DNA of 64,000 nt from Halictus rubicundus (taxonomy: Eukaryota; Arthropoda; Insecta; Hymenoptera; Halictidae). The notes under the pieces are model-generated. The model ran no database searches. It saw nothing but the letters and a program-made list of their open reading frames with translations, and was not told the DNA's origin. Shown here piece by piece: positions 54,601-64,000 of this stretch. Made by a program: the position numbers and the translations under genes. The stretch lies in contig NC_135149.1 of NCBI RefSeq assembly GCF_050948215.1, forward strand, positions 3,701,001 to 3,765,000. The letters run 5' to 3'. Every line of letters starts with the position of its first letter. Within the stretch, counting starts at the first letter, position 1.

Positions 54601-57600
54601 TCTATATTCTAGTAATTTTATGGTATATTCTCGTATATTCTTCCATATTCAAGTAATATTATGGTATATTCTGGTATATTCAAGTATATTCTTGTATATT
54701 CTGCTATATTCTAGTATATTCTCGAATATTCTTCTATATTCTAGTAATATTATGGTATATTCTCCTATATTCTAGTAATATTATCGTATATTATCGTATA
54801 TTCTTCTATATTCGAGTAATATTATGGTATATTCGAGTAATATTATGGTATATTCTGTTATATTCTTCTATATTCTAGTAATATTATGGTATATTCTCGT
54901 ATATTCTTCCATATTCAAGTAATATTATGGTATATTCTGGTATATTCTTCTATATTCTAGTAATATTATGGTATATTCTCGTATATTCTTCTATATTCTA
55001 GTAATGTTATGGTATATTCTTCTATATTCTAGTAATTTTATGGTATATTCTCGTATATTCTTCCATATTCAAGTAATATTATGGTATATTCTGGTATATT
55101 CAAGTATATTCTGGTATATTCTGCTATATTCTAGTATATTCTCGAATATTCTTCTATATTCTAGTAATATTATGGTATATTCTCCTATATTCTAGTAATA
55201 TTATCGTATATTATCTTATATTCTTCTATATTCGAGTAATATTATGGTATATTCGAGTAATATTATGGTATATTCTGGTATATTCTGCTATATTCTAGTA
55301 TATTCAGGTATATTCAGATATATTCTGTTATATTCTTCTATATTCTAGTAATATTATGGTATGTTCTGGTATATTCTTCTATATTCTAGTAATATTATGG
55401 TATATTCTCGTATATTCTTCCATATTCGAGTAATATTATGGTATATTCTGGTATATTCAAGTATATTCTGGTATATTCTGCTATATTCTAGTATATTCTG
55501 GTATATTCTGGTATATTCTGCTATATTCTAGTATATTCTCGAATATTCTTCTATATTCTAGTAATGTTATGGTATATTCTCCTATATTCTAGTAATATTA
55601 TCGTATATTCTCATATATTCTTCTATATTCGAGTAATATTATGGTATATTCTGGTATATTCTGGTATATTCTGGTATATTCTGCTATATTCTAGTATATT
55701 CTGCTATATTCTAGTATATTCTGGTATATTCTCGTATATTCGTCTATATTCTAGTAATATTATGGTATATTCTGGTATATTCTTCTATATTCTAGTAATA
55801 TTATGGTATATTCTGGTATATTCTTCTATATTCTAGTAATATTATGGTATATTCTGGTATATTCTTCTATATTCTAGTAATATTATGGTATATTCTGGTA
55901 TATTCTTCTATATTCTAGTAATATTATGGTATATTCTGGTATATTCTTCTATATTCTAGTAATATTATGGTATATTCTCGTATATTCTTCTATATTCGAG
56001 TATTATTATGGTATATTCTGGTATATTCTGGTATATTCTGGTATATTCTGCTATATTCTAGTATATTCTGCTATATTCTAGTATATTCTGGTATATTCTC
56101 GTATATTCGTCTATATTCTAGTAATATTATGGTATATTCTGGTATATTCTTCTATATTCTAGTAATATTATGGTATATTCAGGTATATTCTTCTATATTC
56201 TAGAAATATTATGGTATATTCTCGTATCTTCTTCTATATTCGAGTATTATTATGGTATATTCTGGTATATTCTGGTATATTCTGCTATATTCTAGTAATA
56301 TTATGGTATATTCTGGTATATTCTTCTATATTCTAGTAATATTATGGTATATTCTGGTATATTCTTCTATATTCTAGAAATATTATGGTATATTCTGTTA
56401 TATTCTTCTATATTCTAGTAATGTTATGGTATATTCTGGTATATTCTTCTATATTCTAGTAATTTTATGGTATATTCTCGTATATTCTTCCATATTCAAG
56501 TAATATTATGGTATATTCTGGTATATTCAAGTATATTCTTGTATATTCTGCTATATTCTAGTATATTCTCGAATATTCTTCTATATTCTAGTAATATTAT
56601 GGTATATTCTCCTATATTCTAGTAATATTATCGTATATTATCGTATATTCTTCTATATTCGAGTAATATTATGGTATATTCGAGTAATATTATGGTATAT
56701 TCTGTTATATTCTTCTATATTCTAGTAATATTATGGTATATTCTCGTATATTCTTCCATATTCAAGTAATATTATGGTATATTCTGGTATATTCTTCTAT
56801 ATTCTAGTAATATTATGGTATATTCTCGTATATTCTTCTATATTCTAGTAATGTTATGGTATATTCTTCTATATTCTAGTAATTTTATGGTATATTCTCG
56901 TATATTCTTCCATATTCAAGTAATATTATGGTATATTCTGGTATATTCAAGTATATTCTGGTATATTCTGCTATATTCTAGTATATTCTCGAATATTCTT
57001 CTATATTCTAGTAATATTATGGTATATTCTCCTATATTCTAGTAATATTATCGTATATTATCTTATATTCTTCTATATTCGAGTAATATTATGGTATATT
57101 CGAGTAATATTATGGTATATTCTGGTATATTCTGCTATATTCTAGTATATTCAGGTATATTCAGATATATTCTGTTATATTCTTCTATATTCTAGTAATA
57201 TTATGGTATGTTCTGGTATATTCTTCTATATTCTAGTAATATTATGGTATATTCTCGTATATTCTTCCATATTCGAGTAATATTATGGTATATTCTGGTA
57301 TATTCAAGTATATTCTGGTATATTCTGCTATATTCTAGTATATTCTGGTATATTCTGGTATATTCTGCTATATTCTAGTATATTCTCGAATATTCTTCTA
57401 TATTCTAGTAATGTTATGGTATATTCTCCTATATTCTAGTAATATTATCGTATATTCTCATATATTCTTCTATATTCGAGTAATATTATGGTATATTCTG
57501 GTATATTCTGGTATATTCTGGTATATTCTGCTATATTCTAGTATATTCTGCTATATTCTAGTATATTCTGGTATACTCTCGTATATTCGTCTATATTCTA

Positions 57601-60600
57601 GTAATATTATGGTATATTCTGGTATATTCTTCTATATTCTAGTAATATTATGGTATATTCTGGTATATTCTTCTATATTCTAGTAATATTATGGTATATT
57701 CTGGTATATTCTTCTATATTCTAGTAATATTATGGTATATTCTGGTATATTCTTCTATATTCTAGTAATATTATGGTATATTCTGGTATATTCTTCTATA
57801 TTCTAGTAATATTATGGTATATTCTCGTATATTCTTCTATATTCGAGTATTATTATGGTATATTCTGGTATATTCTGGTATATTCTGGTATATTCTGCTA
57901 TATTCTAGTATATTCTGCTATATTCTAGTATATTCTGGTATATTCTCGTATATTCGTCTATATTCTAGTAATATTATGGTATATTCTGGTATATTCTTCT
58001 ATATTCTAGTAATATTATGGTATATTCTGGTATATTCTTCTATATTCTAGTAATATTATGGTATATTCTGGTATATTCTTCTATATTCTAGTAATGTTAT
58101 GGTATATTCTGGTATATTCTTCTATATTCTAGTAATATTATGGTATATTCTCGTATATTCTTCCATATTCAAGTAATATTATGGTATATTCTAGTATATT
58201 CAAGTATATTCTGGTATATTCTGCTATTTTCTAGTATATTCTCGAATATTCTTCTATATTCTAGTAATATTATGGTATATTCTCATATATTCTAGTAATA
58301 TTATCGTATATTCTCGTATATTCTTCTATATTCGAGTAATATTATGGTATATTCGAGTAATATTATGGTATATTCTGATATATTCAAGTATATTCTGGTA
58401 TATTCTGCTATATTCTAGTATATTCAGGTATATGCAGGTATATTCTGTTATATTCTTCTATATTCTAGTAATACTATGGTATATTCTGGTATATTCTTCT
58501 ATATTCTAGTAATATTATGGTATATTCTGGTATATTCTTCTATATTCTAGTAATATTATGGTATATTCTGGTATATTCTTCTATATTCTAGTAATATTAT
58601 GGTATATTCTGTTATATTCTTCTATATTCTAGTAATGTTATGGTATATTCTGGTATATTCTTCTATATTCTAGTAATTTTATGGTATATTCTCGTATATT
58701 CGTCCATATTCAAGTAATATTATGGTATATTCTGGTATATTCAAGAATATTCTGGTATATTCTGCTATATTCTAGTATATTCTCGAATATTCTTCTATAT
58801 TCTAGTAATATTATGGTATATTCTCCTATATTCTAGTAATATTATCGTATATTATCGTATATTCTTCTATATTCGAGTAATATTATGGTATATTCGAGTA
58901 ATATTATGGTATATTCTGGTATATTCAAGTATATTCTGGTATATTCTGCTATATTCTAGTATATTCAGGTATATTCTGTTATATTCTTCTAAATTCCAGT
59001 AATATTATGGTATATTCTGGTATATTCTTCTATATTCTAGTAATATTATGGTATATTCTTCTATATTCTAGTAATATTATGGTATATTCTCGTATATTCT
59101 TCCATATTCGAGTAATATTATGGTATATTCTGGTATATTCTTCTATATTCTAGTAATATTATGGTATATTCTCGTATATTCTTCTATATTCGAGTATTAT
59201 TATGGTATATTCTGGTATATTCTGGTATATTCTGGTATATTCTGCTATATTCTAGTATATTCTGCTATATTCTAGTATATTCTGGTATATTCTCGTATAT
59301 TCGTCTATATTCTAGTAATATTATGGTATATTCTGGTATATTCTTCTATATTCTAGTAATATTATGGTATATTCTGGTATATTCTTCTATATTCTAGTAA
59401 TATTATGGTATATTCTCGTATATTCTTCTATATTCGAGTATTATTATGGTATATTCTGGTATATTCTGGTATATTCTGCTATATTCTAGTAATATTATGG
59501 TATATTCTGGTATATTCTTCTATATTCTAGTAATATTATGGTATATTCTGGTATATTCTTCTATATTCTAGAAATATTATGGTATATTCTGTTATATTCT
59601 TCTATATTCTAGTAATGTTATGGTATATTCTGGTATATTCTTCTATATTCTAGTAATTTTATGGTATATTCTCGTATATTCTTCCATATTCAAGTAATAT
59701 TATGGTATATTCTGGTATATTCAAGTATATTCTTGTATATTCTGCTATATTCTAGTATATTCTCGAATATTCTTCTATATTCTAGTAATATTATGGTATA
59801 TTCTCCTATATTCTAGTAATATTATCGTATATTATCGTATATTCTTCTATATTCGAGTAATATTATGGTATATTCGAGTAATATTATGGTATATTCTGTT
59901 ATATTCTTCTATATTCTAGTAATATTATGGTATATTCTCGTATATTCTTCCATATTCAAGTAATATTATGGTATATTCTGGTATATTCTTCTATATTCTA
60001 GTAATATTATGGTATATTCTGGTATATTCTTCTATATTCTAGTAATGTTATGGTATATTCTTCTATATTCTAGTAATTTTATGGTATATTCTCGTATATT
60101 CTTCCATATTCAAGTAATATTATGGTATATTCTGGTATATTCAAGTATATTCTGGTATATTCTGCTATATTCTAGTATATTCTCGAATATTCTTCTATAT
60201 TCTAGTAATATTATGGTATATTCTCCTATATTCTAGTAATATTATCGTATATTATCTTATATTCTTCTATATTCGAGTAATATTATGGTATATTCGAGTA
60301 ATATTCTGGTATATTCTGCTATATTCTAGTATATTCAGGTATATTCAGGTATATTCTGTTATATTCTTCTATATTCTAGTAATATTATGGTATGTTCTGG
60401 TATATTCTTCTATATTCTAGTAATATTATGGTATATTCTCGTATATTCTTCCATATTCGAGTAATATTATGGTATATTCTGGTATATTCAAGTATATTCT
60501 GGTATATTCTGCTATATTCTAGTATATTCTGGTATATTCTGGTATATTCTGCTATATTCTAGTATATTCTCGAATATTCTTCTATATTCTAGTAATGTTA

Positions 60601-63600
60601 TGGTATATTCTCCTATATTCTAGTAATATTATCGTATATTCTCATATATTCTTCTATATTCGAGTAATATTATGGTATATTCTGGTATATTCTGGTATAT
60701 TCTGGTATATTCTGCTATATTCTAGTATATTCTGCTATATTCTAGTATATTCTGGTATATTCTCGTATATTCGTCTATATTCTAGTAATATTATGGTATA
60801 TTCTGGTATATTCTTCTATATTCTAGTAATATTATGGTATATTCTGGTATATTCTTCTATATTCTAGTAATATTATGGTATATTCTGGTATATTCTTCTA
60901 TATTCTAGTAATATTATGGTATATTCTGGTATATTCTTCTATATTCTAGTAATATTATGGTATATTCTGGTATATTCTTCTATATTCTAGTAATATTATG
61001 GTATATTCTCGTATATTCTTCTATATTCGAGTATTATTATGGTATATTCTGGTATATTCTGGTATATTCTGGTATATTCTGCTATATTCTAGTATATTCT
61101 GCTATATTCTAGTATATTCTGGTATATTCTCGTATATTCGTCTATATTCTAGTAATATTATGGTATATTCTGGTATATTCTTCTATATTCTAGTAATATT
61201 ATGGTATATTCTGGTATATTCTTCTATATTCTAGTAATATTATGGTATATTCTGGTATATTCTTCTATATTCTAGTAATGTTATGGTATATTCTGGTATA
61301 TTCTTCTATATTCTAGTAATATTATGGTATATTCTCGTATATTCTTCCATATTCAAGTAATATTATGGTATATTCTAGTATATTCAAGTATATTCTGGTA
61401 TATTCTGCTATATTCTAGTATATTCTCGAATATTCTTCTATATTCTAGTAATATTATGGTATATTCTCATATATTCTAGTAATATTATCGTATATTCTCG
61501 TATATTCTTCTATATTCGAGTAATATTATGGTATATTCGAGTAATATTATGGTATATTCTGATATATTCAAGTATATTCTGGTATATTCTGCTATATTCT
61601 AGTATATTCAGGTATATGCAGGTATATTCTGTTATATTCTTCTATATTCTAGTAATACTATGGTATATTCTGGTATATTCTTCTATATTCTAGTAATATT
61701 ATGGTATATTCTGGTATATTCTTCTATATTCTAGTAATATTATGGTATATTCTGGTATATTCTTCTATATTCTAGTAATATTATGGTATATTCTCCTATA
61801 TTCTAGTAATATTATCGTATATTATCGTATATTCTTCTATATTCGAGTAATATTATGGTATATTCGAGTAATATTATGGTATATTCTGTTATATTCTTCT
61901 ATATTCTAGTAATATTATGGTATATTCTCGTATATTCTTCCATATTCAAGTAATATTATGGTATATTCTGGTATATTCTTCTATATTCTAGTAATATTAT
62001 GGTATATTCTCGTATATTCTTCTATATTCTAGTAATGTTATGGTATATTCTTCTATATTCTAGTAATTTTATGGTATATTCTCGTATATTCTTCCATATT
62101 CAAGTAATATTATGGTATATTCTGGTATATTCAAGTATATTCTGGTATATTCTGCTATATTCTAGTATATTCTCGAATATTCTTCTATATTCTAGTAATA
62201 TTATGGTATATTCTCCTATATTCTAGTAATATTATCGTATATTATCTTATATTCTTCTATATTCGAGTAATATTATGGTATATTCGAGTAATATTATGGT
62301 ATATTCTGGTATATTCTGCTATATTCTAGTATATTCAGGTATATTCAGGTATATTCTGTTATATTCTTCTATATTCTAGTAATATTATGGTATGTTCTGG
62401 TATATTCTTCTATATTCTAGTAATATTATGGTATATTCTCGTATATTCTTCCATATTCGAGTAATATTATGGTATATTCTGGTATATTCAAGTATATTCT
62501 GGTATATTCTGCTATATTCTAGTATATTCTGGTATATTCTGGTATATTCTGCTATATTCTAGTATATTCTCGAATATTCTTCTATATTCTAGTAATGTTA
62601 TGGTATATTCTCCTATATTCTAGTAATATTATCGTATATTCTCATATATTCTTCTATATTCGAGTAATATTATGGTATATTCTGGTATATTCTGGTATAT
62701 TCTGGTATATTCTGCTATATTCTAGTATATTCTGCTATATTCTAGTATATTCTGGTATATTCTCGTATATTCGTCTATATTCTAGTAATATTATGGTATA
62801 TTCTGGTATATTCTTCTATATTCTAGTAATATTATGGTATATTCTGGTATATTCTTCTATATTCTAGTAATATTATGGTATATTCTGGTATATTCTTCTA
62901 TATTCTAGTAATATTATGGTATATTCTGGTATATTCTTCTATATTCTAGTAATATTATGGTATATTCTGGTATATTCTTCTATATTCTAGTAATATTATG
63001 GTATATTCTCGTATATTCTTCTATATTCGAGTATTATTATGGTATATTCTGGTATATTCTGGTATATTCTGGTATATTCTGCTATATTCTATTATATTCT
63101 GCTATATTCTAGTATATTCTGGTATATTCTCGTATATTCGTCTATATTCTAGTAATATTATGGTATATTCTGGTATATTCTTCTATATTCTAGTAATATT
63201 ATGGTATATTCTGGTATATTCTTCTATATTCTAGTAATATTATGGTATATTCTGGTATATTCTTCTATATTCTAGTAATGTTATGGTATATTCTGGTATA
63301 TTCTTCTATATTCTAGTAATATTATGGTATATTCTCGTATATTCTTCCATATTCAAGTAATATTATGGTATATTCTAGTATATTCAAGTATATCCTGGTA
63401 TATTCTGCTATATTCTAGTATATTCTCGAATATTCTTCTATATTCTAGTAATATTATGGTATATTCTCATATATTCTAGTAATATTATCGTATATTCTCG
63501 TATATTCTTCTATATTCGAGTAATATTATGGTATATTCGAGTAATATTATGGTATATTCTGATATATTCAAGTATATTCTGGTATATTCTGCTATATTCT

Positions 63601-64000
63601 AGTATATTCAGGTATATGCAGGTATATTCTGTTATATTCTTCTATATTCTAGTAATACTATGGTATATTCTGGTATATTCTTCTATATTCTAGTAATATT
63701 ATGGTATATTCTGGTATATTCTTCTATATTCTAGTAATATTATGGTATATTCTGGTATATTCTTCTATATTCTAGTAATATTATGGTATATTCTGTTATA
63801 TTCTTCTATATTCTAGTAATGTTATGGTATATTCTGGTATATTCTTCTATATTCTAGTAATTTTATGGTATATTCTCGTATATTCGTCCATATTCAAGTA
63901 ATATTATGGTATATTCTGGTATATTCAAGAATATTCTGGTATATTCTGCTATATTCTAGTATATTCTCGAATATTCTTCTATATTCTAGTAATATTATGG
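45665..64000. repeat. A+T-rich decamer satellite
   Basis: 18.3 kb made almost entirely of 10-bp words TATTCNNNTA (TATTCTGGTA, TATTCTTCTA, TATTCTAGTA, TATTCTGCTA, TATTCAGGTA) punctuated by the 11-mer ATATTATGGTA. A frequent composite is 41 bp: three decamers and one 11-mer. It has no gene; long Tyr/Ile/Ser reading frames arise because stop codons are absent in one phase. The array runs past the right edge. Confidence 0.97.
53192..64000. repeat. Higher-order repeats within the decamer satellite
   Basis: Recognisable blocks recur at 53192, 54968, 56815, 60009 and 61999, and a second set 586-596 bp later at 53788, 55564, 57411, 60595 and 62595. Spacings are about 1776, 1847, 3190 and 2000 bp, so kilobase-scale units with internal gains and losses are repeated. 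Positions 45665-53191 are more mixed. Confidence 0.8.

Noticed and set aside
45665..64000. Many Tyr/Ile/Ser-rich frames of 60-156 residues in the satellite
   Set aside because: All are one phase of the decamer repeat, with recurring identical peptides and no domain or start context.
45665..64000. CRISPR-like regular repeats
   Set aside because: No constant repeat with unique spacers; contiguous short tandem words in a eukaryotic context.

Overview
The window looks like a subtelomeric to telomeric segment of an insect chromosome. The evidence is two compact-intron eukaryotic genes (introns about 60-220 nt), long perfect TTAGGG arrays, and three R1-clade (SART/TRAS-like) non-LTR retrotransposons whose poly(A) tails abut TTAGGG. 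A hymenopteran is plausible, but nothing here fixes the order. The hexamer TTAGGG differs from the usual arthropod pentamer TTAGG.

Layout. Positions 1-1658 (minus strand) hold the 5' half of a USP48-type deubiquitinase, running off the left edge. Positions 2720-3481 (plus) hold a complete three-exon MAD2L2/REV7 gene. Positions 4208-8334 form a 4.1-kb near-palindrome with 2-kb arms and a 140-bp spacer. Positions 8335-9627 are non-coding. Positions 9628-11207 are degenerate C-strand (CCCTAA) telomeric sequence that has become a roughly 21-bp satellite. The orientation flips at 11208-11212 and perfect TTAGGG begins. In that array sit element A (11440-24369), element B1 (25471-32145) and element B2 (33314-39991), separated by 1.1, 1.2 and 3.5 kb of pure TTAGGG. 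After a degenerate G-rich stretch (43463-44042) comes a 5'-truncated second copy of element A, cut by a 100-N gap (45565-45664). The rest, to 64000, is an A+T-rich decamer satellite with higher-order repeats.

Most unusual object. Element A encodes a gag-like ORF1 and an endonuclease/reverse transcriptase ORF2 like any R1-clade LINE, yet it is terminally redundant. About 1.74 kb at its 5' end (11440-13178) recurs at its 3' end (22480-24349), just before poly(A). The two copies differ by one clean 131-nt segment with GT...AG ends, present in the 3' copy and missing from the 5' copy, which is the footprint of a spliced intron. The repeat therefore appears to run from a transcription start to a poly(A) site, like a retroviral R region. 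With its 4.2-kb A-rich 3' region, the layout recalls the Drosophila telomeric TART/HeT-A elements, but on an R1-clade backbone and in a TTAGGG (presumably telomerase-type) array.

Family B is G+C-rich and SART-like, with ORF1 and ORF2 coupled by a TAATG stop-start overlap. B2 is intact in both ORFs. B1 carries an 18-bp deletion in ORF2 that creates a stop. All three elements lie in the same orientation (sense = G-strand) and use the same 3' junction, TTA|GGG.
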